A DNA stretch of 64,000 bases from Oscillospiraceae bacterium. GTDB lineage: Bacteria > Bacillota > Clostridia > Oscillospirales > Ruminococcaceae. Under the pieces are notes generated by a model that saw nothing but the letters and a program-made list of their open reading frames with translations, was not told where the DNA came from and ran no database searches. Below, in pieces: positions 14,401 to 24,659 of this stretch. Position 1 is the first letter of the stretch, and every line of letters starts with the position of its first letter. The stretch spans positions 28,690 to 92,689 of the forward strand of contig JAQYLI010000012.1 of NCBI GenBank assembly GCA_028720105.1, written 5' to 3'. Made by a program: the position numbers and the translations under genes.

Positions 14401-16716
14401 TTGCCTGCAAAAAAGCCTGTAAAACCGTCATATCAGCCCACAAAATCAATGCGTGAAAGACTTGCCGTGGTTTCCCTTATAACTCTGGCAGGCTCGGGCG
14501 TTCTGTTTGTAAATCTGTTCAACACGTCCGTCACCCAGCACGACAAATACGCCGCAATGGCGAATGACAGTCAGTTCAAAAGCACCACCGTTGAAGCCAA
14601 CCGCGGCAGCATTTACGATGCAAACGGAAAGATACTTGCACAGTCCGCCACAGTTTACAACATTATCGTAAACCCCTCCGCCATAACGGGGCTCAGCGAT
14701 GAAAAATACTCTGCTGCGGAAAAGGATAAAATGATAAAGGATACCGCTCAGATACTCAGCGAGGAGCTGGGAGTGGACTATGAAAAAGTGGTAAAAATAT
14801 TCACCGATGAAGCAACAAGAGACAAGCTGTACAGCAAGGTAGCTTCCAAGGTGGAAAAGGACAGGGTAAGCGCCATAAACACCCGTGCCGACGAAGCGGG
14901 GCTCCCCACAAACCTTCTTGATACCGAGGAGGACACAAAGCGTTATTATCCTCAGGGGGATATGGCTGCCGCAGTCATCGGCTTCACCAATTACGAGGGC
15001 GACGGCATTTACGGCGTTGAAGCCTATTACAACGACTATCTTGCAGGAGTTGACGGCAAGATAATCTCCGCAAACGACGCTCAGGGCAACGAAATGCCCT
15101 ACAAGAACGACAAGATATATTCCGCCAAGGACGGAAACTCCATCTATCTCACCATTGACACCTCCCTGCAGTATCTCTGCGAAAGAGAGCTTGCAAAGTG
15201 CGTGGAGCAGAACAACGTAGATAACCGTGCCTGCGCCATAATGATGAACGTAAAAACAGGAGAGATACTTGCTATGGCTACCTCTCCCGGCTTTGACCTC
15301 AATGACAGGGGAGAGATATACTCCGCCAAGGACAGAGCCGTCCTTTCCGCATTGCAGGAAGAGGGCGACGAAGAGGCATACAACGAAAAATACGCCGAGC
15401 TTCGCGAGAAGCAGTGGAAAAACAAGGCTATCACCGAGCTGTACGAGCCGGGTTCGGTATTCAAGGTGGTAACAGGCTCCTCCGCCCTTGAAGAAAAGGT
15501 AATTGACCTTAACTCCACCTTTACCTGCAACGGCGTTATGCAGGTGGCGGACTGGCCCATTCACTGCTGGACAAGAGGCGCTCACGGCACTCAGGACTTC
15601 ACCACCGCTATGACCAATTCCTGCAACCCTGCATTTATCCAGATAGGTCAGCGGCTGGGAATTGAAAAATTCTGTCAGTATTTCAGAGCCTACGGCTTTA
15701 CCGAGCCTACGGGCATAGATCTCCCCGGCGAGTCCGCAGGTCTTTATGTGTCCGAAGAAAATATGGGAATAGTTGAGCTTGCTTCAAGCTCCTTCGGTCA
15801 GTCGAACACCGTTACCCCCATTCAGATGATAACCGCATATGCCGCTGTAATAAACGGCGGATATCTTCTTCAGCCCCACGTTGTCAGCAAGATAGTTGAC
15901 AACAACGGCAATATCATCGAAACAAAGGAAAGAACAGTCCGCAGACAGGTCATCTCCGAGGAGACCTCCGCTCAGATGAGACAGGTGCTTGAAAGCGTTG
16001 TAAACAACAACGGCGGCTCCAACGCATACATAAAGGGCTACCGTATCGGCGGAAAGTCGGGTACATCGCAGAAGCTCCAGAAAAACAAGGAGCTGGGAGT
16101 TGACAACCTGTACGTAGGCTCTTATGTGGGATTTGCTCCCGCCGATGACCCCGAGATAATTATGCTCTGTATGGTAGATGAGCCCCAGGGCAGGGACCAC
16201 AACGGCTCACAGATCTATTATGGTAGCCTTGTTGCCGCTCCCGTTGTATCGGCGGTATTCAAGGAGGCTCTCCCCCATCTGGGCTATTACCCCGAGTACA
16301 CCGACGCAGAGCTTGCCGCTCTGGACGTTACCGTTCCCAGCGTTGAGGGTCAGACGGTAGAAGCCGCAAAAACCACTCTCGAAAATCTTGAGCTTCGCTA
16401 TTACGTGGTGGGCGAAGGCGATACCGTAGTATCTCAGGTGCCCTCCCGTTCCTCCTCGATACCACGAAACGGCAAGGTAGTGCTTTATACCGAAGAGGAT
16501 TACGAGACCGAATACACCACCGTCCCCAACGTCCTGGGTCATACGGTATCGGAAGTGAATGAACTTCTCACATCTGCCAATATTAACTTCAAGGCAGGAG
16601 ACGGCGCCACCGAGCACGCAGGCGCTGTGGCATATCAGCAGAATTATCTTGAGGGCACTATAGTCCCCGTAGGCACAGTAGTCGAGGTATCATTCAGAGT
16701 CAAGAACGAGGGATAA
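14401..16716 (+). CDS. Septal/sporulation-type class B penicillin-binding protein with PASTA repeats (FtsI/SpoVD)
   Basis: D,D-transpeptidase that cross-links septal peptidoglycan as partner of FtsW. The 771-aa protein has an N-terminal membrane anchor (about residues 21-40), a dimerisation domain, and a transpeptidase domain with Ser352 in SVFK, SCN at 407-409 and KSGT at 552-555 (the usual KTG with Ser for Thr). Two PASTA repeats follow from about residue 640 (VPSVEGQTV and VPNVLGHTV). The start is TTG with AGGAGG 8 nt upstream; the nearby ATG at 14396 is out of frame and soon stops. Spore-forming relatives carry SpoVD of this form, so FtsI versus SpoVD cannot be settled. Confidence 0.92.
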   Translation: MPAKKPVKPSYQPTKSMRERLAVVSLITLAGSGVLFVNLFNTSVTQHDKYAAMANDSQFKSTTVEANRGSIYDANGKILAQSATVYNIIVNPSAITGLSDEKYSAAEKDKMIKDTAQILSEELGVDYEKVVKIFTDEATRDKLYSKVASKVEKDRVSAINTRADEAGLPTNLLDTEEDTKRYYPQGDMAAAVIGFTNYEGDGIYGVEAYYNDYLAGVDGKIISANDAQGNEMPYKNDKIYSAKDGNSIYLTIDTSLQYLCERELAKCVEQNNVDNRACAIMMNVKTGEILAMATSPGFDLNDRGEIYSAKDRAVLSALQEEGDEEAYNEKYAELREKQWKNKAITELYEPGSVFKVVTGSSALEEKVIDLNSTFTCNGVMQVADWPIHCWTRGAHGTQDFTTAMTNSCNPAFIQIGQRLGIEKFCQYFRAYGFTEPTGIDLPGESAGLYVSEENMGIVELASSSFGQSNTVTPIQMITAYAAVINGGYLLQPHVVSKIVDNNGNIIETKERTVRRQVISEETSAQMRQVLESVVNNNGGSNAYIKGYRIGGKSGTSQKLQKNKELGVDNLYVGSYVGFAPADDPEIIMLCMVDEPQGRDHNGSQIYYGSLVAAPVVSAVFKEALPHLGYYPEYTDAELAALDVTVPSVEGQTVEAAKTTLENLELRYYVVGEGDTVVSQVPSRSSSIPRNGKVVLYTEEDYETEYTTVPNVLGHTVSEVNELLTSANINFKAGDGATEHAGAVAYQQNYLEGTIVPVGTVVEVSFRVKNEG

Positions 16717-16744
16717 CCGCCATCGGAAGGAAAGGTATTTTTAT

Positions 16745-19630
16745 ATGAGCAAGATATCAAAACAGCTCTCGGAGCTGCTAAGCGGCGCAGGTCAAAGCGC
16801 AGAGTACAAATACAAGGGAAAAAACTGCCTTATTACGGGTATCACCGACGATACAAGAAAGGTGAGCGAGGGAAATATCTTCATCTGCGTAAAGGGCGGC
16901 AGCTTTGACGGCCATACTGCAGCGGCGGATATGCTTGCAAAGGGCGCGGCAGCCGTTGTCTGCGACAGGGACTTAGGACTTGGCGCAAAGCAGATAATAG
17001 TTTCGGACACAAGGAAATTTTACGGTCTGCTGGTGGCAGAGTGGTTTGACCACCCCGAAAAGGAGCTTATCTTAGTGGGTATTACAGGCACCAACGGCAA
17101 GACCACTATGGCTACTATGATACACCACATCATCACCTATGCAGGCGGCAAATCGGGACTTATCGGCACTGCAGGAACTCTTTGCGGCAAGGAGCCTATG
17201 AAAAGGGACGACTCCACCCCCACCACTCCCAAGGTTTTTGAGCTTTATGAGATATTCCGCACAATGGTGGATAATGGCTGCAAATACTGTGTTATGGAGG
17301 TCTCCTCCTTTGCCCTTGAGCAGAACAGGATAGGTCCTGCGGTGTACACCTGCGGCGTTTTCACAAATCTCACCGAGGATCATCTCGATTACCATAAAAC
17401 GATGGAAAACTACTACAACGCCAAAAAGCTGCTTTTCACAGATCACTGCAAAATTGCCTTTATCAACACCGAGGACGATTACGGCGCAAGGCTTTACAAG
17501 GAAACTCCCTGCACCAAGTATTCCTACGGCATAAAGGGCGGCACATCGGTATATGCCAGCCATATAAAATACAGCGACGGCGCAGCCCATTTCTGGTTCT
17601 GTATTCCCGGAAAAAGCTTTCCCTTTAACCTTAAAATGATGGGCGCATACAACGTGGCAAACGCTACTGCGGCAATTGCCGTATGCTCAAAATTAAACGT
17701 TCCCATAGGAAAGATAACCGAAGCGGTGAACACCTTTAACGGAGTAAGAGGAAGATGCGAGAATATCCCCACAGGCAGGAATTTCTACATTGTCTGCGAC
17801 TATGCCCATTCTCCCGACGCTCTGGAAAATATGCTCCCCTCCATCAAGGAAAATACCGAGGGACGGCTCATCTGTCTTTTCGGCTGCGGCGGCGACCGCG
17901 ACAGGACAAAGCGCCCTCTTATGGCAAAGGCAGCGGCAAAATATGCGGATTACCTTATCGTCACTTCGGATAATCCCCGAAACGAGGAGCCTGACGCCAT
18001 TATCGACGAGATAATCACGGGTCTTGAGGGCTCAAACACCCCCTATGAGCGGATAACCGACCGCAGAGCCGCTATTTTCCACGCTGTGAAGATAGCGAAA
18101 AAGGGCGATGTTATCGTGCTTGCAGGCAAGGGTCACGAGGATTATCAGATCTTAAAGGACAACGTTCATATTCATTTTGACGAACGGGAGATATGCGCCG
18201 AGGCTCTTGCAAGCCTTTCAAAGGCAGACACCTCCGAAAGCGCCTCTCTTTGCAGCGGTATGAGCATTGACGAGATATGCGCCGCCTGCGGAGGAAAGAA
18301 GTCTCAAATCCCCACAAGTGCAAGGTTTATAAATGCCGACCGTATCAGCAGCGATACGAGAACTATCACCCCCGGCTGCATTTTCATTGCCTTCAAGGGC
18401 GACCGCTTTGACGGGCATAATTTCGTCCACGACGCTGTTGTAAAGGGCGCTGTGGCAGCCATAACCGAATATCCGGTAGGCGAGGAGCCTTGTATCGTGG
18501 TTGAAAGCACCAATCGGGCAATTCTCGAAATAGCGGCTCATTACAGAAGAAAATTTACTCTCAAGCTTGTGGGCATTACGGGCAGCGTGGGCAAGACCAC
18601 CACAAAGGAAATGACCGCCCTTGCCCTTTCCTCAAAGTATGAAACTCTCAAAACCGAGGGCAACCACAATAACGAGATAGGTATGCCCTTTACCCTGTTA
18701 AAGCTGTCTCCTTATCACAAGGCGGCGGTAATTGAAATGGGAATGTCTCATTTCGGAGAGATAGAACGGCTTTCAAAGACCTGCCGCCCCAACATTGCGG
18801 TCATAACCAATATCGGCTGGTCCCACGCCGAGAATTTAGGCTCACAGGAGGGCATATTAAAGGCAAAGCTTGAGATACTGACCGGAGCAGAGCCTTCCGC
18901 TCCCCTTATAATAAACGGCGACGACCCTCTCCTTTATCCCCTTACAAGGAAGATAACCGACAGGGAGATAATTTCCTGCGGCGCAAAAAACAAGGACTGC
19001 ACCTATGTGGCTGAAAATATCCTTTCCGAAGCCGACTCTGTTAGCTTTGATATCGTAAAGAGCGGAGAAAAGCTTGGAGAGATAAAGCTCCCCTGCCCCG
19101 GAGTTCATCACGTCATTGACGCGCTTATCGCATATGCGGCGGCGGTAAAGGCAGGCTGCGACGGCACCGCTGTGTGCAGAAAGCTTGAAAGCTTCCGCCT
19201 TGACGGTCTCAGGCAGCACATCGAGCACCGCAAGGGTCAGACCCTTATCATCGACTGCTACAATGCCGCTCCCAACTCAATGATGGCGGCTATAGACGTT
19301 CTCTGCGACACAAAGCCTGCTTCGGGAGGAAAAAGAGTAGCCGTTCTGGGCGATATGCTTGAGCTTGGCTCAATGTCCCCCGAGCTTCACAAAAGAGTGG
19401 GCGAATATGCCGCCGAAAAGGGCATAGATATGCTTGTCTGCTACGGAAGCTATGCCGCATATATGGCAAAGAGCGCCGAGGCTCTGGGAATACCCTGCTG
19501 CTGCTCTTCGGACAAGGAAACAATACTCAATTTCCTTAATTTCAAGCTGAAAGAGGGAGACGTTGTCCTCTTCAAGGCAAGCCGCGGTATCCATATGGAG
19601 GAAATTATTGAGGGATATTACGGCAAGTGA
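16745..19630 (+). CDS. murEF: MurE-MurF fusion: UDP-MurNAc-tripeptide and -pentapeptide synthetase
   Basis: One 961-aa frame holds two complete Mur ligases. The MurE half (about 1-490) has the P-loop GITGTNGKTT at 112-121 and DNPR at 409-412, the motif that goes with meso-diaminopimelate as third amino acid. The MurF half (about 505-961), which adds D-Ala-D-Ala, has its own N-terminal SDTRTITPGCIFIAFKGDRF segment and P-loop GITGSVGKTT at 610-619. The sum matches MurE plus MurF lengths, so neither half is truncated. No stop or frameshift separates them. Such fusions are known in a few other bacteria. The cluster otherwise has the usual order, but murD is not found between mraY and ftsW. Confidence 0.93.
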   Translation: MSKISKQLSELLSGAGQSAEYKYKGKNCLITGITDDTRKVSEGNIFICVKGGSFDGHTAAADMLAKGAAAVVCDRDLGLGAKQIIVSDTRKFYGLLVAEWFDHPEKELILVGITGTNGKTTMATMIHHIITYAGGKSGLIGTAGTLCGKEPMKRDDSTPTTPKVFELYEIFRTMVDNGCKYCVMEVSSFALEQNRIGPAVYTCGVFTNLTEDHLDYHKTMENYYNAKKLLFTDHCKIAFINTEDDYGARLYKETPCTKYSYGIKGGTSVYASHIKYSDGAAHFWFCIPGKSFPFNLKMMGAYNVANATAAIAVCSKLNVPIGKITEAVNTFNGVRGRCENIPTGRNFYIVCDYAHSPDALENMLPSIKENTEGRLICLFGCGGDRDRTKRPLMAKAAAKYADYLIVTSDNPRNEEPDAIIDEIITGLEGSNTPYERITDRRAAIFHAVKIAKKGDVIVLAGKGHEDYQILKDNVHIHFDEREICAEALASLSKADTSESASLCSGMSIDEICAACGGKKSQIPTSARFINADRISSDTRTITPGCIFIAFKGDRFDGHNFVHDAVVKGAVAAITEYPVGEEPCIVVESTNRAILEIAAHYRRKFTLKLVGITGSVGKTTTKEMTALALSSKYETLKTEGNHNNEIGMPFTLLKLSPYHKAAVIEMGMSHFGEIERLSKTCRPNIAVITNIGWSHAENLGSQEGILKAKLEILTGAEPSAPLIINGDDPLLYPLTRKITDREIISCGAKNKDCTYVAENILSEADSVSFDIVKSGEKLGEIKLPCPGVHHVIDALIAYAAAVKAGCDGTAVCRKLESFRLDGLRQHIEHRKGQTLIIDCYNAAPNSMMAAIDVLCDTKPASGGKRVAVLGDMLELGSMSPELHKRVGEYAAEKGIDMLVCYGSYAAYMAKSAEALGIPCCCSSDKETILNFLNFKLKEGDVVLFKASRGIHMEEIIEGYYGK

Positions 19631-19697
19631 TTTCACCCTTTTCCGACATTTCAAAATGCTATAATATGCTATAAATAAGAATTAGGAGAAATATAAA

Positions 19698-20714
19698 ATG
19701 CCATTCTGGATAAATATACTTGCGGCAGTCATTGCCTTTGCCGCCGCCTCTCTTTCGGGGCTTTACCTTATCCCCCTGCTTAAAAAGATACACTTCGGTC
19801 AGACCATTTACGAAAAAGGTCCCGCCTGGCACAAGAGCAAGAACGGCACTCCCATTATGGGCGGCTTTATGTTCATTTTCGGAACTATCCTTGCCTGTGC
19901 AGTCTGCTATATCGTATGGCGCTGCACAAGCGCGAATATAGCCCTCTCAAGCGACAACACAGGGCTGTATAAGCTTATAGCAGGACTGATATTCGCACTT
20001 TTAAACTGCGTTATCGGCTTCATTGATGACTACATCAAAGCGGTAAAAAAGCAGAATTTAGGTCTTAAAGCAAAGCAGAAAATGGCAATGCAGCTTGTGG
20101 TAACATCGGCGTTCCTGGCTGTTTTATGGCTGCTGGGAGACAAGTCTACAGAAATTATATTCCCCTTTGTGGGAGCTGTGGATTTCGGCATTTTCTATTA
20201 TCCCATAATGGTGTTGTACCTTATCTTCCTCACGAATGCCGTTAACCTCACCGACGGCGTGGACGGTCTCTGCGGAACGGTGACTGCGGTATTTGCAATA
20301 TGCTGGCTGGCTATTTATTCATCTATGGGAATGTATGAATATTCCATCTTTGCCGCCGCTCTTGCAGGAGGCTGTATGGGCTTTCTGGTATGGAACCTTA
20401 ATCCCGCAAAAGTGTTTATGGGCGACACAGGCTCAATGTTCCTGGGCGGCTGCGTCTGCGCAATGGGATTTATCACCCACCAGCACTTACTCCTCGCTCT
20501 TATGGCAATAGTTTACATATGCGAAGCCCTTTCCGTGGTGCTTCAGGTAATAAGCTTCAAGACCACAGGCAAGCGCATTTTCAAAATGTCCCCCATTCAT
20601 CACCACTTTGAAATGTGCGGATTTTCCGAATACAAGATAGTTATAACCTTCTCCGCCGTAGGTCTTATCTGCGGAATTTTAGGAAACGTGCTTTATAATA
20701 TCTATCTGAAATAA
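19698..20714 (+). CDS. mraY: Phospho-N-acetylmuramoyl-pentapeptide transferase
   Basis: Makes lipid I by moving phospho-MurNAc-pentapeptide to undecaprenyl phosphate at the inner face of the membrane. The 338-aa polytopic protein carries the family motifs GFIDDYIK with the catalytic aspartates, NAVNLTDGVDGL, KVFMGDTGSMFLGG and PIHHHFE. An ATTAGGAGAAA ribosome site precedes the start, 67 bp after murEF. Confidence 0.96.
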   Translation: MPFWINILAAVIAFAAASLSGLYLIPLLKKIHFGQTIYEKGPAWHKSKNGTPIMGGFMFIFGTILACAVCYIVWRCTSANIALSSDNTGLYKLIAGLIFALLNCVIGFIDDYIKAVKKQNLGLKAKQKMAMQLVVTSAFLAVLWLLGDKSTEIIFPFVGAVDFGIFYYPIMVLYLIFLTNAVNLTDGVDGLCGTVTAVFAICWLAIYSSMGMYEYSIFAAALAGGCMGFLVWNLNPAKVFMGDTGSMFLGGCVCAMGFITHQHLLLALMAIVYICEALSVVLQVISFKTTGKRIFKMSPIHHHFEMCGFSEYKIVITFSAVGLICGILGNVLYNIYLK

Positions 20715-20749
20715 GCCCTCCCCAAATCTACATAGAAAGGAGTACCGAA

Positions 20750-22108
20750 ATGCCCGAAAAAAGCCGAAAGAAAAAGACCCGTCCCGAAAAGAAGCCTTTT
20801 CTTCCCAATAACAAAACTCTCTTCAAGGGACTTATGCCCAAATCGGAATATCTCAGCAGGATACGTATCGGGGAAATTGACATTCCCTTTCTGATACTCA
20901 TACTTGTGCTGCTGGTTTTCGGCGTGATTATGATGTACTCCGCCAGCTATGCCTGGGCGATAAAGGACAACGTTGCCCCCGACTATTACTTCAAGCACCA
21001 GCTTGTAATGGCAGGAATAGGGCTTGTCATAATGATGTTTATCTCAAGCAGACTGTTTGATTATCATATCCTGAAAAGCCCCTATATCAATATCGGATTT
21101 TTCGCCCTCTGCGTGGTGCTTATGCTCATAGTGCATATCCCGGGAGTGGGACTTTCCACAGCGGATGCAAATCGCTGGATAGACCTTAAATTTTTCAGCT
21201 TTCAGCCCTCGGAGTTTATGAAGCTTGCCCTCATAATGCTCTTTGCCAATATGATGGCTTCAAACCATCAGAGAATGAACAGCCTGAAATACGGCGTTTT
21301 ACCATACCTTCTGATAATGGGCTTTGTGGCTTTCCTTACAATTCTGCAAAGACATCTCTCCGCAACGATCATCATCTGCCTTATCGCTCTTGCAATGCTT
21401 TTTGTGGGCGGCACAAATCTCAGATATTTTGTACCTATGTGCATTGTGGGAATGGCAGGTATGGCGGTATTGGTACTCGTACTCTACCAGACAGGAAAAT
21501 TTGACTATATCAACGAGCGAATTGCCAGCTGGCTCTACACCTTTGAACCCGAAAACAAGCAGATAGCCTGGCAGACGAGAAACTCCCTCATTGCCATTGG
21601 CTCGGGAAATATATTCGGGCTGGGTCTCGGAAATTCCCGTCAGAAATTCCTCTATCTCCCTGAGTCAAAAAACGACTTTGTTTTCTCTATCGTATGCGAA
21701 GAGCTGGGCTTTTTGGGTGCGGCAGTGGTAATACTCCTGTTCCTTATGCTGGTTTTCAGAGGATTTTCCATTGCAGGCAATGCTCCCGACAAATTCGGTA
21801 TGCTCCTTGCCTCGGGACTTGTTATCCAGATAGGCTTGCAGGCGCTTCTTAATATTGCCGTTGTTACAAATACCATTCCCAACACTGGAATTTCTCTGCC
21901 CTTTTTCAGCTACGGCGGCTCCGCGCTTATAATGCAGCTTGCACAGATGGGCGTGGTGCTGAACATCTCAAGGCAGTCAATGCCGTCAAAGGAAAAGCCC
22001 GACTCGGACGATGCGGCGGCGGAGCTTGAAAGAAAACAGATCGCAGAAGCCAAAAAACAGCTTGGTGCAAGCGCAAAGGTCCGCAGAATAAACAAGGGCG
22101 GACGATAA
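20750..22108 (+). CDS. ftsW: SEDS-family peptidoglycan glycosyltransferase FtsW
   Basis: Septal glycan polymerase that works with the class B PBP. The 452-aa protein has a basic N-terminal extension of about 43 residues rich in Lys/Arg, then ten predicted membrane segments. SEDS landmarks are PSEFMKLALI near residue 155, and the late NIAVVTNTIPNTGISLPFFSYGGSAL. A charged cytoplasmic tail of about 60 residues follows. Genomic context (between mraY and murG) favours FtsW over SpoVE or RodA. Confidence 0.92.
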   Translation: MPEKSRKKKTRPEKKPFLPNNKTLFKGLMPKSEYLSRIRIGEIDIPFLILILVLLVFGVIMMYSASYAWAIKDNVAPDYYFKHQLVMAGIGLVIMMFISSRLFDYHILKSPYINIGFFALCVVLMLIVHIPGVGLSTADANRWIDLKFFSFQPSEFMKLALIMLFANMMASNHQRMNSLKYGVLPYLLIMGFVAFLTILQRHLSATIIICLIALAMLFVGGTNLRYFVPMCIVGMAGMAVLVLVLYQTGKFDYINERIASWLYTFEPENKQIAWQTRNSLIAIGSGNIFGLGLGNSRQKFLYLPESKNDFVFSIVCEELGFLGAAVVILLFLMLVFRGFSIAGNAPDKFGMLLASGLVIQIGLQALLNIAVVTNTIPNTGISLPFFSYGGSALIMQLAQMGVVLNISRQSMPSKEKPDSDDAAAELERKQIAEAKKQLGASAKVRRINKGGR

Positions 22109-22141
22109 GAAAGTCTATAACGAAAGGACTGTATATTTAAA

Positions 22142-23272
22142 GTGAAAGTTTTGCTTGCAGGCGGAGGAACGGCAGGTCACATTAACCCTGCCCTCGCCAT
22201 CATCTCAATAATCAAGGACCATTGCCCCGACGCTGAGTTTCTCTATGCGGGAACTCCCAACGGTATGGAGTCAAAGCTTGTTCCTATGGAGAACATTCCC
22301 TTTGCTCCCATCAAGGTAAGCGGATTTCAGCGAAAGCTCACCCCGAAAAATATCGCAAGAAATATTAAAGCAGCCGCATATCTCACCACCGCAGGTCATA
22401 CCGCAAAGAAAATAATCAAGGGCTTTGAACCTGATATCGTTATCGGCACAGGGGGATATGTAAGCGGTCCCATCGTCCTTGAAGCGGCAAGAATGGGTAT
22501 CCCCACAGCCATTCACGAGCAGAATGCCTACCCCGGAGTCACCACAAGGATACTCTCCAAAAAGGTAAATAAGGTAATGCTCACTATGGAAGAAGCGGCT
22601 GAGTATTTCGACAAGGACGTTACATATGTTAAAACAGGTCTCCCCGTAAGAAAGGGCTTTAGCAGTGCCATAAGCAGAGCCGAAGCCAAAAAGCAGCTGG
22701 GACTTGACGAAAACAGCATATGCATCTTCTCCTGGGGCGGAAGTCTGGGAGCAGGAGCAATAAACGACTCCGCAATCGCACTTATGAAGTGGGAAAAGGA
22801 CTCCGGCGCAAAGATAACCCATATCCACAGCTACGGAAAAATGGGTCACGATACCTTTGAACAGCGCCTTGCGGATATGGGCATATTCCCCGACACCGAC
22901 CCCGCTCTTATCGTCAAGGAGTACATTCACAATATGGACGTATGCACTGCCGCAGCCGACCTTATCATCTGCCGCAGCGGAGCCTCGGCAATAAGCGAGC
23001 TTGAAGCAATGGGCAGAGCCTCCATTCTTATCCCCTCACCCGTTGTTGCGGGAAATCATCAGTATCACAACGCTATGGTGCTTGGAAAAGCAGGTGCAGC
23101 GGTTGTCATCGAGCAGAAGGACCTTACGGACGAGCTTATCATAAATAAGGTAAGCGAGCTTACAGCCGACCCCAAGGTTCTCTGCGACCTGTCCCGCAAG
23201 GCTCACGAGCAGTGCATCACCGATACACCCGACAGGATATGGGGCGTAATTTCCGAGCTGACAGGCAAATAA
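22142..23272 (+). CDS. murG: UDP-GlcNAc:lipid I N-acetylglucosaminyltransferase
   Basis: Converts lipid I to lipid II at the cytoplasmic face. The 376-aa GT-B protein begins with VLLAGGGTAGHINPALAI, has GTGGYVSGPIVLEA, HEQNAYPGVTTR, SWGGSLGA, the nucleotide-binding CRSGASAISELEAMG and AGNHQYHNA. The start is GTG, with CGAAAGGACTG upstream. Confidence 0.95.
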   Translation: MKVLLAGGGTAGHINPALAIISIIKDHCPDAEFLYAGTPNGMESKLVPMENIPFAPIKVSGFQRKLTPKNIARNIKAAAYLTTAGHTAKKIIKGFEPDIVIGTGGYVSGPIVLEAARMGIPTAIHEQNAYPGVTTRILSKKVNKVMLTMEEAAEYFDKDVTYVKTGLPVRKGFSSAISRAEAKKQLGLDENSICIFSWGGSLGAGAINDSAIALMKWEKDSGAKITHIHSYGKMGHDTFEQRLADMGIFPDTDPALIVKEYIHNMDVCTAAADLIICRSGASAISELEAMGRASILIPSPVVAGNHQYHNAMVLGKAGAAVVIEQKDLTDELIINKVSELTADPKVLCDLSRKAHEQCITDTPDRIWGVISELTGK

Positions 23273-23352
23273 TCACCAACCGAAAATATCCGCATATTAT
23301 AGCTTTATAGAACTACTTTATCACACTATAAAGCTGTAAAGGAGCGTCGGAT

Positions 23353-24627
23353 ATGCAGAAGCTGGTTATCGAGGGTGGAACGCCCCTTTTCGGGGAGATA
23401 ATTACCCAGGGAGCTAAAAATGCTGTGCTGCCCGTCCTTGCCGCCTGCGTGCTCTGCGAAGGGACAGTAATGCTCAAAAACTGCCCCTGCATTTCCGACA
23501 GATACGCCTCGGCACGGATTCTTTCCGCTCTGGGCGCAAAGGTAAAAACAGATGGAAAACGATTGTCTGCGGACTGCTCCGCACTTTCCTCGGACGATAT
23601 AAGCAGCTGCCTTATGAAAACAATGCGCTCCTCGATCATATTTATGGGCGCACTGCTTGGCAGATCGGGGAAATGCACCCTCTGCTACCCCGGGGGCTGC
23701 AACTTAGGTCCCCGTCCCATTGATATGCATATTTCCGCAATGAAGAAAATGGGTGCTGTCATATCCGACGAGTACGGCATTATCAGCTGCACCGCTCCCC
23801 ACGGGCTTAAAGGGTGCAGACATTCCCTGTCCTTCCCCTCTGTGGGCGCAACGGAGAATATAATGCTTGCTGCTGTCACCGCCGAGGGCGAGACAGTTAT
23901 ATCAAACGCCGCAAGAGAACCGGAGATATGCTGTCTCGGCGATTTTCTAAGAGCCTGCGGAGCTAAGATAAGCGGAGACGGGGGCGGACGAATTGCCATT
24001 GAGGGCGTGAAAAAGCTTACCCCTCCCCCCGAGCCATTTGAGATAATACCCGACAGGATAGCCGCCGCCACATATCTTTCCTGCGCCGCCTGCGCAGGAG
24101 GAGAGCTGCTTATCAGAGACTGCGCTCCCGCACATCTTGAAGCGGTGATACCCGTTTTTGAGCAGATGGGGTGCAGGCTGAGAGTATTCGGCAGCAATAT
24201 CTACATATACAAAAAAGGCAGGCTCAAGGCCGCCGATACAATACGCACAATGGTCTATCCGGGCTTTCCCACCGATGCGCAGGCTATCCTTATGGCTCCC
24301 CTGTGTACCGCCGAGGGAACCACCGTTTTTGTGGAAAATATTTTTGAAAACAGATACCGCCACGCCGACTCCCTTTGCAGAATGGGCGCAGATATAAGAG
24401 CCGAAGGAAGGGTCGCCGTAGTAACAGGCGTTCCCCACCTTTACGGCACAGTTACCGAAGCTCCCGACCTGAGAGGCGGAGCGGCTCTCGTATGCGCAGC
24501 TTTAGGCGCAATGGGAGTTACCGAGATATCGGGAGTAAACTACATTGACAGAGGCTATGAGGAAATAGAACGGGTGCTTTCCTCCGCAGGAGCGAAAATA
24601 TCCCGAAAGACAGAGGAAAAGCAGTAA
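23353..24627 (+). CDS. murA: UDP-N-acetylglucosamine 1-carboxyvinyltransferase
   Basis: First committed step of peptidoglycan precursor synthesis: transfer of enolpyruvate from PEP to UDP-GlcNAc. The 424-aa EPSP-synthase-fold protein has the Lys22-Asn23 pair (GAKNAVLPVLAA), catalytic Cys116 in PGGCNLGPRPIDMH (so a fosfomycin-sensitive type) and FPTDAQA near residue 306. Placement here, where other bacteria often have murB or murC, is a local feature; a second MurA paralogue is common in Bacillota. Confidence 0.93.
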   Translation: MQKLVIEGGTPLFGEIITQGAKNAVLPVLAACVLCEGTVMLKNCPCISDRYASARILSALGAKVKTDGKRLSADCSALSSDDISSCLMKTMRSSIIFMGALLGRSGKCTLCYPGGCNLGPRPIDMHISAMKKMGAVISDEYGIISCTAPHGLKGCRHSLSFPSVGATENIMLAAVTAEGETVISNAAREPEICCLGDFLRACGAKISGDGGGRIAIEGVKKLTPPPEPFEIIPDRIAAATYLSCAACAGGELLIRDCAPAHLEAVIPVFEQMGCRLRVFGSNIYIYKKGRLKAADTIRTMVYPGFPTDAQAILMAPLCTAEGTTVFVENIFENRYRHADSLCRMGADIRAEGRVAVVTGVPHLYGTVTEAPDLRGGAALVCAALGAMGVTEISGVNYIDRGYEEIERVLSSAGAKISRKTEEKQ

Positions 24628-24659
24628 AACTGTCACAAACCGAAAGGAAGTTAAAAGGC

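Noticed and set aside
14446..15585. 379-codon minus-strand frame within the PASTA transpeptidase gene
   Set aside because: Antisense shadow of a gene with intact SVFK, SCN and KSGT motifs.
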